Shown here piece after piece: positions 1 to 11,799 of a stretch of 64,000 bases of DNA. The stretch is from NCBI RefSeq assembly GCF_023065955.2, contig NW_026622986.1, positions 11,309,848 through 11,373,847 of the forward strand, given 5' to 3'. The notes below the pieces were generated by a model. It was not told the origin of the DNA. It searched no databases and saw nothing but the letters and a program-made list of their open reading frames with translations. Position 1 is the stretch's first letter; each line of letters begins with the position of its first letter. This DNA is from Ursus arctos. Lineage: Eukaryota > Chordata > Mammalia > Carnivora > Ursidae. The translations under genes and the position numbers were made by a program.

Positions 1-1708
1 TGGCTGTACCAACTTGCATTCCCACCAACAATGTAGGAGGGATCCCCTTTCTCCACATCCTCTCCAACAATTGTTGTCTCTTGCCTTGTCAATTTTTGCC
101 ATTCTAACTGGCGTAAGGTGGTATCTCAGTGTGGTTTTGATTTGAATTTCCTTGATGGCTAATGATTTTGAACATTTTTTCACGTGTCTGTTAGCCATTT
201 GTATGTCTTCATTGGAAAAGTGTCTGTTCATATCTTCTGCCCATTTTTTGATTTGTTTATTTGTTTCTCGTGTATTGAGTTTGAGAAGTTCTTTGTAGAT
301 CTTGGATACCAGTCCTTTATCTGTAGTGTCATTTGCAAATATATTCTCCCATTCCGTGGGCTGCCTCTTAGTTTTTCTGACTGTTTCCTTGGCTGTGCAG
401 AAACTTTTAATCTTGATGAAGTCCCATAAATTCATTTTATCTTTTGTTTCTCTTGCCTTTGGGGATGTATCATGAAAAAGGTTGCTTTGGCTGATGTCGT
501 AGAGGTTGCTGCCTATGTTCTCCTCTAGAATTTTGATGGATTCCTGTCTCACATAGAGGTCTTTCATCCATTTGGAGTTTATGTTTGTGTATGGTGTGAG
601 ATAGTGGTCAAGTTTCATTCTTTTGCATGTAGCTGTCCAATTTTCCCAGCACCATTTATTGAAGAGACTGTCTTTTTTCCACCGGATGTTTTTTCCTGCT
701 TTATCAAATATTAGTTGCCCAAAGAGCTGAGGGTCCATTTCTGGGCTCTCTATTCTGTTCCATTGGTCTATGTGTCTGTTTTTGTGCCAGAACCATGCTG
801 TCTTTGTGATCACAGCTTTGTAGTACAGCTCGAAATCCGGCATTGTGATGCCCCCAGCTTTGTTTTTCCTTTTCAACAGTTCCTTGGAGATTCGGAGCCT
901 TTTCTGGTTCCATACAAATTTAAGGACTATTTGTTCCAGTTCTTTGAAAAATATCATCAGTATTTTAATCGGGATGGCATTGAAAGTGTAGATTGCTCTG
1001 GGTAGCATGGACATTTTAACTATATTAATTCTTCTGATCCATGAGCATGGAATATCTTTCCATCTTTTTATGTCTTCCTCAATGTCTTTTAAGAGTGATT
1101 TATAGTTTCTAGAATAAAGGTCCTTTACGTCTCTGGTTAAGTTAATTCCAAGGTAACGTATGGTTTTTGGTGCTATTGTAAATGGGATGGATTCCCTAAT
1201 TTCTCTTTCTTCGTTCTCGTTATTCGTGTACAGAAATGCAACTGATTTCTGAGCATTGATTTTGTATCCCGCCACATTACTGAATTGCTCTATAACTTCT
1301 AATAGTTTGGGAGTGGCTTCTTTTGGGTTTTCCATATAGAGTATCATGTCATCTGCGAAGAGAGACATTTTGACTTCTTCTTTGCTGATTTGAATACCTT
1401 TGATCCCTTTTTGTTGTCTGATTGCTGTTGCAAGGACTTCTAGTACTATGTTGAATAATAGTGGCGAGAGTGGGCATCCTGTCGAGTTCCTGATCTTAAG
1501 GGAAAGGCTTCCAGCTTTTCCCCATTGAGAATAATATTTGCAGTAGGCTTTTCATAGATGGCTTTTATGAGATTGAGAAATGTACCTTCTATTCCTACAC
1601 TCTGAAGGGTTTTAATCAGGAAAGGATGCTATATTTTGTCAAATGCTTTTTCGGCATCAATTGAGAAGATCATATGGTTCCTGAGTCTTTTCTTGTTGAT
1701 ATGATGTA

Positions 1709-2674
1709 TCACGCTGATTGATCTGTGAATATTGAACCATGCTTGCATCCCAGTATGAATCCCACTTGATCGTGGTGGATAATCCTTTTAATGAACCGTT
1801 GGATTCTATTAGCAAGTATCTTGTTGAGGATTTTGGCGTCCATATTCATTAGGGAAATCGGTCTGTAATTCTCCTTTTTGAGGGGGTCTTTGCCTGGTTT
1901 GGGGATTAAGGTAATATTGGCCTCATAGAATGAGTTTGGTAGCTTTCCTTCTGTTTCTATTTTTTGAAATAGCTTTAGGAGAATAGGTATTATTTCTTCT
2001 TTGAATGTTTGGTAGAATTCCCCAGGAAAACCACCCGGGCCTGGAGTTTTGTTATTTGGAAGGTTGTTTATCACTGACTCAATTTCTTCATAATTAATTG
2101 GCCTGTTTAAGAAATCAATTTCTTCCTGTTTCAATCTTGGTAGTTTATAGGTTTCCAGGAAAGATTCCATCTCTTCCAGATTGCTTAGTTTATTGGCATA
2201 TAGCTGTTGATAAAAATTTCTAATAATCCTTCCAATTTCAATGGTGTTCGTTGTGACCTCTCCTTTTTCATTCATAATTTTAATAATCTGGGTCCTTTCT
2301 CTTTTCTTTTGGATAAGTGTTGCCAGTGGTCTGTCAATTTTATTGATTCTCTCCAAGAACCAGCTTCTAGTCCTGTTGATCTGCTCTACTGTACTTCTGG
2401 TTTCTGCTTGATTGATTTCAGCTCTAATTTTGGTCAACTGCTTCCTCGTGCGTGGATTAGGCCTGTCCCTCTGTTGCTGTTCCAGCTTCTTGGGGTGAGA
2501 ATATAAAAACTGCATTTTAGATTTTTCTATTCTTTTGAGTGAGGCTTGGATGGCTATGTATTTCCCCCTTAGGACTGCCTTTGCAGTATCCCATAGGTTT
2601 TGGACTGTTGTATTTTCATTCTCATTGGTCTCCATAAATTGTTTAATTTGATTTTTGATTTCCTGGTTTATCAA
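1709..2674 (-). pseudogene. L1 ORF2 fragment: linker and N-terminal half of reverse transcriptase
   Basis: Open stretch of 321 residues within L1 ORF2. It shows the inter-domain segment and then the early reverse-transcriptase motifs: [20 protein letters not shown] followed by LIPKPGKDP and NYRPISLMN. These are signature L1 ORF2p motifs upstream of the catalytic FADD box. Reading ends where the open frame breaks near 1709; the catalytic box lies further left in another frame (about 1345-1360). ORF2p would supply endonuclease and reverse-transcriptase activity for target-primed reverse transcription, but this copy is split and non-functional. Confidence 0.9.
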
Positions 2675-2697
2675 GTCATTCCTGAGCAGGATGGTTC

Positions 2698-3108
2698 TTA
2701 GTCTCCAATGTTTGAGTTTCTTCCAAATTTTTCCTTGTGGTTGAGTTCCAATTTCAGAGCGTTGTGGTCTGAGAATATGCAGGGGATAATTTCAATCTTT
2801 TGGTATCGGCTGAGACCTGTTTTGTGTCCCAGAACATGGTCTATTCTTGAGAATGTTCCATGGGCATTAGAATAGAATGAGTATTCTTTGGTTCTGGGGT
2901 GTAGTGTTCTATATATATCTAAGAGGTCCAACTCATCGAGTATGGCATTCAAAGCCTTTGATTCTTTGCTTAGTTTTTGCCAGGGTGTTCTGTCTATTTC
3001 TGAGAGTGGAGTGTTGAGGTCCCCTACTATTAATGTATTTTTATTTATATGTCTCTTTATTCTGGTTAAGAGTTGGCTTGTGTCTTGCTGCTCCCCTGTT
3101 GGGGGCAT
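2698..3108 (-). pseudogene. L1 ORF2 fragment: endonuclease domain part
   Basis: 136 residues matching the C-terminal half of the L1 APE-type endonuclease. They include IVGDLNTPLSEIDR (metal-binding GDLN motif) and FSRIDHVLGH...[10 protein letters not shown] (the SDH catalytic motif of the exonuclease/endonuclease/phosphatase fold). The segment upstream of 3108, which should start ORF2 near 3480, has stops. It belongs to the same ORF2 as 1709-2674 but in a different frame. Confidence 0.88.
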
Positions 3109-3522
3109 ATATATTTATAATTGTCATATCCACTTGTTGAATACTTCCTTTAAGAATAATATAGTGCCCTTCTGCGTCTCTAACTATAGTCTGTAGTTTA
3201 AAATCCAGTTTATCTGATATGAGAATTGCTACCCCAGTTTTCTTTTGAGGTCCATTTGCGTGAAAGATGGTACTCCATCCCCTTACTCTCAGTCTGAATG
3301 CATCTTTGGGTTCAAAATGAGTCTCTTGTAGACAGCAAATGGATGGGTCATTTCTTTTTATCCAATCTGCAACCCTGTGGCGTTTTAAGGAAGAATTTAA
3401 ACCATTAATATTAAGACTGAGTACTGAGAGATATGCTCTAATGATGCCATGTTGTCAGTAAAGTCTTTGTTTGTATTGGCTGTGACTTTCTGCTCTGTAT
3501 CACTCTTGGGGCCTTTTTACTT

Positions 3523-4377
3523 TTATAGAACCCCCCGTAATACCTCCTGTAGGGCTGGTTTCTTGGTTACGAAATTGGTTAGTGACTGTCGATTCTGAAA
3601 TGTCTTTATTTCTCCATCCATTCTGAATGACAACCTTGCTGGATAAAGGATCCTTGGCTGCATGTTTTTCTCTGAAAGAGCTTTAAAAATGCTCCCCCAA
3701 CCCTTTCTCTCATTCCAGGTCTGTGTAGACAGGTCTGACGTAATTCTGATGCCTTTGCCTTGGTACGTGAGAAATTTCTTTGCCCTGGCCGCTTTCAATA
3801 CTGTATCCTTGGATCTAATATTTGCAAATTGCACTATGGTGTGACGTGGCATAGGTTTGTCATGGTTGAGCTTGAGAGGGGTCCTCTCTACCTCTTGGAC
3901 ACTAATGTTTGTTTCCCTTGCTAGATTAGGGAAGTTTTCAGCTACAATTTGTTCAAATATCTCTTCTAGACCTCTGTTTTTCTCCACCCCCTCGGGGATG
4001 CCGATGATTCTAACATTGGATCGTTTCGTTGAGTCAGTAATCTCCCGTAGCCAACATTCGTGGGCGTGGATTTTTTTAAGACCATCTTCTATTTTCATTT
4101 TTTCCTCTATTAACCCATCCTCCAATTCACTAACCCTTTCCTCTGCTTCGGTGACCCTGGCCGTCAGAGCCTCTAGTTTTGCCTGCACTTGGCTCATAGA
4201 ATTTTTAATTTCTGTCAAATTCACTCTCATTTCCGCCCTTAGGGATTCTATATCCTCAGTAACATTTTCCTTAATACTTTTTTCAAGTCTACTCATCATC
4301 TTGACCATTGTTACTCTGAATTCCATTTCTGATAATTTGGTTACATCCATATCCGTTACTTCTGTGGCAGAGGCCAC
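3523..4377 (-). CDS. L1 ORF1 protein (ORF1p), largely intact
   Basis: 284-residue ORF1p: an N-terminal coiled coil (about residues 20-105, heptad-rich, ending in ERVSELEDG), then an RRM-type domain (RIIGIPEG...NLARETN) and the C-terminal domain ending at RGVL. ORF1p is the RNA-binding trimeric chaperone of the L1 ribonucleoprotein. The original start is probably about 56 bases upstream (an ATG followed by ACAAGAAGG near 4433), but extra bases in a C-rich run put it out of frame, so the open frame now starts at an internal ATG. The other full-length L1 in the window has the upstream start in frame, which supports this reading. Confidence 0.85.
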   Translation of the reverse strand: MASATEVTDMDVTKLSEMEFRVTMVKMMSRLEKSIKENVTEDIESLRAEMRVNLTEIKNSMSQVQAKLEALTARVTEAEERVSELEDGLIEEKMKIEDGLKKIHAHECWLREITDSTKRSNVRIIGIPEGVEKNRGLEEIFEQIVAENFPNLARETNISVQEVERTPLKLNHDKPMPRHTIVQFANIRSKDTVLKAARAKKFLTYQGKGIRITSDLSTQTWNERKGWGSIFKALSEKNMQPRILYPARLSFRMDGEIKTFQNRQSLTNFVTKKPALQEVLRGVL

Positions 4378-4529
4378 AGACTCACTGTCTTTTCTTTGCT
4401 GGGGTGGGGGCTTCTCCTTCTTGTCATTCTGATGAGGAGAGGTTGCGGGGTTGTCCAGAGCCCAAATTATTGACTGGGTCCCAGGTCGTGCCCCTTGTTT
4501 TATAGGGATCTTAGGGATGTGGGCTTCTT

Positions 4530-4730
4530 CTTTAAAGATTTTATTTATTTACTTATCTGAGAGAGGGAGACAGACAGTCAGCAAGAACGGAACAGAAGCA
4601 GGGGAGTGAGAGAGGAAGAAGCAGGCTCCCAGCGGAAGAGCCCGATGAGGGACTCCTTTCCGGAACGCTGGGATCACGCCCTAAGCCGGAAACAGGCGCT
4701 CAATGACTGCGCCACCCAGGCGCCTCAGGT
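4530..4730 (-). mobile_element. tRNA-derived SINE (CAN-SINE) in L1 5' UTR
   Basis: Minus-strand SINE with a TTTAAAGATTTTATTTATTT start and CACCCAGGCGCC end. It is flanked by target-site copies of GTGGGCTTCTT (4519-4529 and 4732-4742). It sits inside the 5' UTR of the L1 and so inserted after it. Confidence 0.92.
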
Positions 4731-4739
4731 TGTGGGCTT

Positions 4740-5745
4740 CTTGATTTTTCAGCCTGCCTTCTGTGTTCTGGGCGAGGGGCCTGCCGCGCCGATACTCAGG
4801 CAACCCTGTTTGGGTACAGTCTCCGTGTCCCCTGCGAGGGGGGATGGGGATGGGCACTCTCTGAGCCGGTATTTCCCGGCTTTTGTTCTCTGGCGGCTTT
4901 CCCTGGCGGTGGGCTATGCCTCTTCTGGGAGTCAGAGCAGCAGAGGCTGCATTGTCGCAGAACAGAGGGATTGCGGCCCGTTCTCCACTGATGTTCTGGC
5001 CACTTTAACTCTGTTACTGTTGGTGCTGCTCAACCCTGCAGCATCCCAGGATGTGCGCACCAACCCGGAGTCCCTGCCTTCACTTCCAGGGCCGGCGCGT
5101 CTCTGTCCTTTGTGTTTCTAATGCCGCCAGCCACCGGCGGCCCCGCGCGCTCCCGGGTCTCCCGGTCTCAGTCTATGCCCGGTGAGCACACTTCGATTCC
5201 GGAGTTTCGTGAGAAGCCTGGTGGCACGCGCACCCGGTTCAGGGTCTCAGTCTGCTGTTTCGCGGGTGCCGACCTCGAGTCCGCCCACTCCCCCATGCAG
5301 GTGGCCCGCCAGCTGCCAGCCGCCCCGCGCGCGCTCTGGGAGCTCCCGGTCTCAGTCTGGATCCCGTGAGCACACCGGGATTCCGGTGTTCCGGGAGATG
5401 CCTGGTGGCGCGCGTTCACGGCTCACCGGTCTCAGTCCGCTCTCTTGCGGGTGCCCTCCGTGAGTCCGCCCGCTCCCCCGTGCAGGTGGCTGCCGCTTCC
5501 CGGCGCCCAAACGCGGCGGCTCCCTCCCCCTTCCATTTATCTTCCGATATCTGTGCACGGTTTACAGCTCCCCTCTTGGTACCTCAATACTCAGCGCTGG
5601 AGATGTTCATTTGTAGAGATCCAGATGTATCTTCCTGCGTCTCAGGCTGATTCCGTGGTTATTTAGGCTGGTCTGTTACCTATCCAGTTCGACTCAGGGG
5701 ACCGGCTGAAAAAGGGGTCCCCTACTCCTCCGCCATCTTAACTCC
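4740..5745 (-). promoter_or_regulatory. L1 5' UTR, GC- and CpG-rich internal promoter with tandem monomer
   Basis: GC-rich, CpG-rich stretch that forms the L1 internal promoter. Two tandem units of about 184-185 bp lie at roughly 5161-5345 and 5345-5530, each opening with CCCGGTCTCAGTCT and sharing GTGAGCACAC, GCCTGGTGGC, GCGGGTGCC and CCCCCRTGCAGGTGGC. GGTCTCAGTC recurs at about 5164, 5243, 5348 and 5428, so each unit has two half-units of about 80 bp. The second full-length L1 (44976 onwards) has only one equivalent unit. This is the only CpG-island-like stretch in the window and it belongs to a transposon, not to a host gene promoter. Confidence 0.75.
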
Positions 5746-5747
5746 TC

Positions 5748-5989
5748 TTATCAAAATTCTTATCTAATCAATCAATTCACTCAACCTCAAAAATAAAATC
5801 ACCGTGGATCCAGACATACTCAGTGGTCTTCCTTTCCTCAAGCCTCGTCAACCCTTAACCTAATTAAGCCTCTAGAAACTAATACATCCCCCCCAAAGTA
5901 ATCACTCCCCCCCCCCAAAATGATCAAACCTCTTCTCCCAAGCATTCCTGGTCATGCAGTTAACCACTAACTATGGTCCAGCAGTCACC
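5748..5989. other. non-coding AT-rich flank, nothing recognised
   Basis: No exon, repeat family or RNA recognised; it contains short C-runs (5889-5916). Confidence 0.5.
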
Positions 5990-6175
5990 CATGAAACAAA
6001 TGTCACTGTGGTAGAGACCGATAATATTATAGCCTATTTTTTTATTAATTGGTCAGCTGTGGTTCAGGGAGGTTGATTAATTGACCTATGATTCCATAGT
6101 TAATGAGTAGCCGAGCCATGATGTGACTGTCAGCCTGTGTGCCTCCCACACCCATTCTTCTGTTCCTCAGCAGCA
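5990..6175 (+). repeat. MIR-like ancient SINE fragment
   Basis: Diverged match to the MIR core and 3' half: a GTTCAGGGAGGTTGATTAA block, a CCATAGTTAATGAGTAGCCGAG block, then GTGACTGTCAGCCTGTGTGCC. No target duplication is discernible, as expected for its age. Confidence 0.55.
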
Positions 6176-8107
6176 CTGGGATTAAGATACGGATCCTAGT
6201 CAGATCAACTCAGAAAGTCAAATGTAGTCATGTGTTAACTTAGATTTAGAGTTTTCTTAAGAAACCAGGTTAGTCCAAGCGTTTGTCCTAGTATATTTGA
6301 CAACTAGTGATAACTAGAGGCAATTAGTGCAGTGGTAACTAGTCTCTTATTTTTACATATCAAAGATTTTAGGGTGGATCTCAGTAACCTATACCCACAG
6401 TACATAGCTTTTACATAAGCAAGACCTAATCAGGCAAGTTCGTAGCCATAGTGATGTCTGCTCTCCTTGAGATGAATGATTTTTCCAGAAGTGAAGGATA
6501 TGTAATCTAGGTGTAGACCATGTTATGTTAATTAAATTTATCATCTATTTAGAGGATCTTTCTAAATGGTTCTCTATTTACTGACTTCCCAGTCTAGTTT
6601 TCCCTTTAGGCCAGTACACTTCACTAGTTCTTTGAAGCTTTCTCTCTCTCTCTCTTTTTTTTTTTGTAGACTTTTTTCCTTTTCTCCATGACTTTTCTAT
6701 AATCTTTTCCGATTTTTTTTTTTTACTTTCTTCTCTGCTTTCCTTGGTGCTTCCTTTATTCCATTAATTTTTTCTATTTCTGCCAGCTACGTATTCTCTG
6801 TTTTTCTATAGACAACATCAAAAGCACATAATTTCAGGATTTTAAGGAATCTTAGAGATGAATGAATCAAAATACCCTCGGGTACTGCAACTTACGTTTA
6901 ACATCCTCACCAAGTGGTTGTTTAAATGGAGAATTTGAAACTCAAAAGAGATTAAAGTGACCTATTTGGCTATGATAAGTGACAAGAGTGAGATTTAAAT
7001 TCAGGTTTCTTCCTTTTTCCTCATCTAGTGGGTGAATGTTTTAATGATAGAAAGATGGGGAGTGGGTCTAGTAAACACAGTGAAGGTGGGTTAGGAAGGA
7101 GTTAGCAGGGGAGGCCGACTTTCAAGAACAACAACGTTGAGTTGGATAGGAATAAGAGTTTTAGAAAAGATGTCAGAATATTGGGTTTTATGGTAAGTTA
7201 GATAAAGATGCATTACAAGAAGGAAGGATACACACACACACACACACACACACACAGAGGAATGAAGGACACAGGATATTGGGAGTTGTGTAGAAAGGCA
7301 TATTAAAATAGAGGGTTCAAGAGAATCCTGAGCAGCTTTTTTGTTTGTTGGTTTAATTGAGCAAACTAGCATACTTCAGGTTTTCTGTTGAGAGATATTA
7401 AAATCATTTGAGCCACTGGGAAGAGTCTTTTTACAGAATATAGGAATGTGATATCATCTACTTCCACTCCAACTTACAGAGAGTGGCTTAGATCCTCTCG
7501 AGTAATAGGGGGAATGGAGATTCTGAACTATCTAGATGTATGGCCCAAGGTAGCGGTCTCCTCACTCCACCTCTTTTCCTAATTCTTTGATGCCCTTCCC
7601 ATGTACATGTAGGGTTTGGTGGGGTAGGACTGGGTGTCATATCCGTAACAGAGCTTCATTTGGGTAGTTGGTAACATGTCTACGTTGAGATGACTCCATG
7701 AGTGACTGAAACTCCGTGTAGCTTGTTCTCCAGGAGCAGCAAATGGCTCCTACTGTTGGTCATTTGAGTTTATCCTTGTTTTGGGAGCCTGTGCTTTCAT
7801 AGTCTACAGATTTAAGGGTTAGAGAGTACCACTGAGCCTTGCAGAAGAGTGATCTAGGAGTGGGAGCTCACAGAAAGAAACTATTAGGCAGTGTCTAGGG
7901 AAATAGAGGCACGGCTAACAGGAATTTATTTTTTATAGCAGTCTCTCTTCTTGGGTATCTGAGTGCCTATGAAGGTTTTTAAGATCTTGCTAGTTTATAT
8001 AAGGCAGGACCTGTGTAGGAAAGAAGTTGGACCTTCTAATGTTTAATCTTTTAATCTCTCTGGGAAGAGTATTCACACTAATAACATAAATTTGTGTATT
8101 TATTTAT
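6176..8107. other. non-coding DNA with diverged MIR-like patch and (CA)n
   Basis: No YME1L1 exon found here. A diverged MIR-like patch may lie at about 6830-7010 (AAACTCAAAAGAG...AAGTGACCTATTTGGC). A (CA)n microsatellite sits at 7231-7256. T-rich runs lie at 6640-6725. The remainder is unassigned. Confidence 0.45.
7231..7256. repeat. (CA)n microsatellite
   Basis: About 13 uninterrupted CA dinucleotides. Confidence 0.95.
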
Positions 8108-8571
8108 TTTTTTAAATTGAAGCATAGTTGATACACAGCATTGTGTTAGTTTCAGGTGTACAACACAGTGATTCAACAACACTGTATGTTACACCATGCT
8201 TAGCACAAGTGTAGCTACTATCTGTTACTGCATAATGCTATTACAGTACCATTAACTGTATACCCTATGCTGTACTTGTATCCCTGTGACTTACTATAAC
8301 TGGAATCCTGAACCTCCCATTCCCCTTCGCCCATGTTGTCTGTCTGCCACCCCCTTCCCTTCTGGCCATACAGAATTCTCTGTATTTCTGGGTCTGTTTC
8401 TGTTTTTTGTTTGTTCATTTGTTCTGCTTTCTAGATTCTACATATAAGTGAAATCATATAGTATTTGTCTATCTGTGTATAACATATTTCACTTAGCATA
8501 ATATCCTCTAGGTACATCTACATTGTTGCAGATGGCAAGATCTCCTCCTTTTCTATGGCTAGATAACATTC

Positions 8572-8644
<73 letters not shown>

Positions 8645-9000
8645 GTACATCTGTTGATGGACACTTGGGTTGTTTCCATATCTTGGCTGTTGTAAATAAT
8701 GCTGAATAAACATGGGGGTGCATATATCTTTTCAAATTAGCATTTTCATTTCTTTGGGGGAGTATTAAATAACCAGTAGTGGAATTACTGGATCATATGG
8801 TATTTCTATTTTTAATTTTTCAAGGAACCTCCATACTGTTTTTCACAGTGGCTGCACCAGTTTCTATCCCCAACACCAGTTCACAAGGCTTCCTTTTTTC
8901 CCACATCCTTGCCAATACTTGTTTTTTGTGTTTTTGATTCTAGCCATTCTGACAGGTGTAAGGTGATAATTCATTGTGGTTAACTTTTGTACGATTAACT
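8108..9000 (-). mobile_element. older L1 3' end fragment
   Basis: Minus-strand copy of the L1 3' UTR and the last part of ORF2. It shows the typical motifs CACTTAGCATAATATCC, GGGTTGTTTCCATATCTTGGC, ATTACTGGATCATATGG and CTGACAGGTGTAAGGTGA. It is interrupted by a TG/GA microsatellite at 8576-8645 where the usual L1 text has a short TG/TA run. Confidence 0.85.
8576..8645. repeat. (TG)n(AG)n compound microsatellite inside an L1
   Basis: About 13 TG units followed directly by about 20 AG units with one AAAG interruption. It replaces the short TG-rich stretch normally found at this place in L1 tails. Confidence 0.93.
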
Positions 9001-9142
9001 TTCAAACATTTCAGAGAATTCCTTGCTTGTCACACTCTTACTTATGGGAACTAAGACTGGGTCTTTACTAGCTATTTCACGTCTTCGGAGAGGTGGAGGT
9101 AAAACAGAGAACGGAAACCGTTTAAAAACAGAGGCCAAATTT

Positions 9143-11080
9143 TGAAAGACCTGTACTCTAGCAACTATAAAACACTGATGACGGAAATTGAAGTTGACAC
9201 AAAGAAGTGGAAAGACATTTTATGCTATTGCATGGGAAGAACACATATTGTTAAAATGTCTATAGTACCCAGGGGCTCCTGGGTGGTGCAGTTGTTAAGC
9301 GTCTGCCTTTGGCTCAGGGCTTGATCCCGGCGTTCTGGGATCGAGCCCCATATCAGGCTCCTCTGCAAGGAGACTGCTTCTTCCTCTCCCACTCCCCCTG
9401 CTTGTGTTTCCACTCTCGCTGGCTGTCTCTGTCAAATAAATAAATAAAATCTTTTTTAAAAAATGTCTATAGTACCCAAAGCAATCTGCAGATTTAATGC
9501 AATGCCTATTAAAATACCAATGATATTTCTCACAGAACTAGAACAAACAGTCCTAAAATTTGTATGGAACCACTGAAGACCTCGAATACCTAAAGCAATA
9601 TTGAAAAAGAAAAACAAATTGGAGGTATCACAATTGCAGATTTCAAGTTATAGTACAAAGCTATCATAATCCAAACAGTATGGTACTGGCATAAGAACAG
9701 ATATATAGATCAGTGGAATAAAACAGAAAACCCAGAACGAAACCCATAAGAATATGGTCAATTAATCCTTGACGAAGCAGGAAAGAATATCCAATGTGGA
9801 AAAAGCAGTCTTTTCAACAAATGGTGTTGGGAAAAGTGAACAGCTACATGCAAAAGAATGAAACTGGACAGAGAAATAAACTCAGAAATGGGTTTAAGAC
9901 CTAAATGTGACACCTGAAATCATAACATACTTGAAGAGCGCACAGGCAATAATCTCTCTGATATTGGCTGTAGCAACATTTTTTTGCTAGTTCTGTGTCC
10001 TGAGGCAAGAGCAGTAAAAGCAAAAATAAACTGTTGGGATGACACCAAAATCAAAAGGTTTTGCACAGTGACGGAATCAATACACAAAACGAAAAGGCAA
10101 CCTACAGAATGGGAGAAGATATTTGCAGATGACATATCTGATAAAGGGTTAGTATACAAATATGAAGTACTGATAGAACTCAACACCCAAAACACAACCC
10201 TGTTTAAAAATGATCAGAAGACATGAGCAGACATTTTTCCAAAGAAAACATACAGATGGCCAACAGGCACATAAGAAGATGCTTAACATCACTCATCGTC
10301 AGGGAAATGCAAATCAAAACTGCAACGAGATACCACCGCACACCTGTTGGAATGGCTAAAATAAAAAACACAAGACACAAGTGTTGGCCAGGAGGCGAAG
10401 AAAAAGGAACCCTCTTGGACTGTTGGTGGGAAGGCAAACTGGTACAGCCACTGTGGGAAAAAGTATGGCGTTTCCTCAAAAAGCTAAAAATAGAACTACC
10501 CTACAATCCAGTGATTGCACTACTGGGTATTTATCCAAAAAATACAAAAACACCAATTCAAAGGGGTACATGCACCCCTATGTTTACTACAGCATTATTT
10601 GCAATAGTCAGCCCAAGTGTCCATTGACAGATGAATGGATAAAGAGGAAGTGGTATATATACACAATGGAATATTATTCAGCCATAGAAAAGAAAGAAAT
10701 CTTGCCATTTACAATGAAATGGATGGAAGTAGAGAGTATTATGCTAAGCGAAGTAAGTCAGAGAAAGACATAAACCATATGATTTCACTCATGTAAAATT
10801 TAAGAAACAATAAAAATGAGCAAAGAAAAAAAAGAGAGAGACAGACAAACCCAGAAACAAACTCTCTCTAAGTTAAAACTATAGGGAACAAATTGATGGT
10901 TGCCAGAGGGGAGATGGGTGGGAGAATGGCTGAAATAGGAGATAGGGAGTAAGGAATGCCGTTGTCACGATGAACCCTGGGTGTTGTATGGAATTGCCGA
11001 ATCATTATATTGTATACATGAAACTAATATAGCGCTGCATGTTAATGGTACTGGAATTAAAATAAAAACTTAGTAACAAA
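9143..11080 (+). mobile_element. 5'-truncated L1 with target-site duplication
   Basis: Plus-strand L1 covering the C-terminal third of ORF2 plus the 3' UTR and ending AAAATAAAAACTTAGTAAC. It is flanked by ACAGAGGCCAAATTTT copies (about 9127-9142 and 11082-11097). ORF2 remnants include KIKRFCTVTESIH (about 10040-10090), and [14 protein letters not shown] and YYSAIEKKEILPF blocks further on. It contains a SINE at 9271-9459. The coding frame is broken. Confidence 0.92.
9271..9459 (+). mobile_element. CAN-SINE inside L1
   Basis: Plus-strand SINE flanked by perfect AAAATGTCTATAGTACCC duplications (9253-9270 and 9460-9477). It inserted into the truncated L1 ORF2. Confidence 0.95.
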
Positions 11081-11098
11081 AACAGAGGCCAAATTTTA

Positions 11099-11519
11099 AT
11101 TATATCAAGAAACTTCTTTCAGTAAATAGATAGCTGACCTTTCTCCCAATTAGAAAGAAACATACATGAAGGACCTAAGAAGAAATTCCTTTCTTTACAG
11201 TGTTAACTTTGTTTCAGGGGCAAAGCCATTGATTTGAAATAAAAACTTTTAGCTGGTTCATTTTGTTCCCTTTGAAATACAGGATATGTAGAAGCCTTCA
11301 AAAACTAGTCATATAAGGAATAAATTCCTACTTTTCCAAAAAAGTAAAATCAAGTTAGACATAAGATGGCATCCAGGCTTTAGTTAGCTAACAGCCCATT
11401 TGCCAGAAGTAGAACAGGTCGCTACCCTTGCCAACAGAAATGCAAGATAACAACCACTGAGTCGTGTTTTTAGAAAACTACAATACATGAAATGACTCAG
11501 TAATAATAAGAGAAAACTT
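11099..11519. other. non-coding DNA, nothing recognised
   Basis: AT-rich; no exon or repeat family recognised. Confidence 0.45.
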
Positions 11520-11564
11520 TACTGTTCTTACAGTAACATTTAGTGTCCACTTTGTTTTATGACA

Positions 11565-11710
11565 AAATCATGTAATCACAGAGCCGGATTTAGACCAGAG
11601 CTCTAATTTGAGAAAAAGAAGCTAAAGCTCAGAGAGACTGGTGACAGAGCTGGTTAGGGTAACACGCAGGACTGGCCGGCAAGTCCATTGCCTCCTCCCT
11701 TCCCATTCAT
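11565..11710 (+). repeat. MIR-like ancient SINE fragment
   Basis: Diverged MIR core: AAGCTAAAGCTCAGAGAGAC, then GACAGAGCTGG and a CAGGACTGGCCGGCAAGTCC block. This is the familiar pattern of MIR elements. Confidence 0.55.
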
Positions 11711-11799
11711 TTTATCTCTTTCTCAGATAGAAACATACTATATCAAAATTCATAATGCAGAAGACAGAAGAATTCTTTAAGAAGGATGATATATTTTTA

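Larger units (their letters stand above)
1..5747 (-). mobile_element. L1 retrotransposon, full-length 5' end, 3' end outside window
   Basis: LINE-1 read on the minus strand: the 5' end is near 5742-5747 and the 3' end lies before base 1. The order is 5' UTR (about 4378-5745), ORF1 (3523-4377), then ORF2 from about 3480 down to the window edge. The 5' terminus carries AAGATGGCGGAGGAG (5726-5740, reverse complement), the YY1-type motif at the start of many mammalian L1s. ORF2 contains the reverse-transcriptase FADD box at about 1345-1360 but is broken by stops and frameshifts, so the copy is not autonomous. A SINE interrupts the 5' UTR at 4530-4730. The 3' target-site duplication cannot be seen. 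Confidence 0.93.

Noticed and set aside
184..1005. Plus-strand open frames of 81 and 96 residues near the window start
   Set aside because: They are antisense shadows of L1 ORF2; the mirrored L1 text on the minus strand explains them.
4606..5666. Several overlapping GC-rich open frames (up to 171 residues)
   Set aside because: All lie in the CpG-rich L1 5' UTR and SINE; no known domain or splice pattern.
9299..9413. tRNA-like A and B boxes in SINE heads, possibly tRNA genes
   Set aside because: The boxes belong to SINE heads followed by C/T-rich bodies and A-rich tails with target duplications; no standalone cloverleaf was supported.
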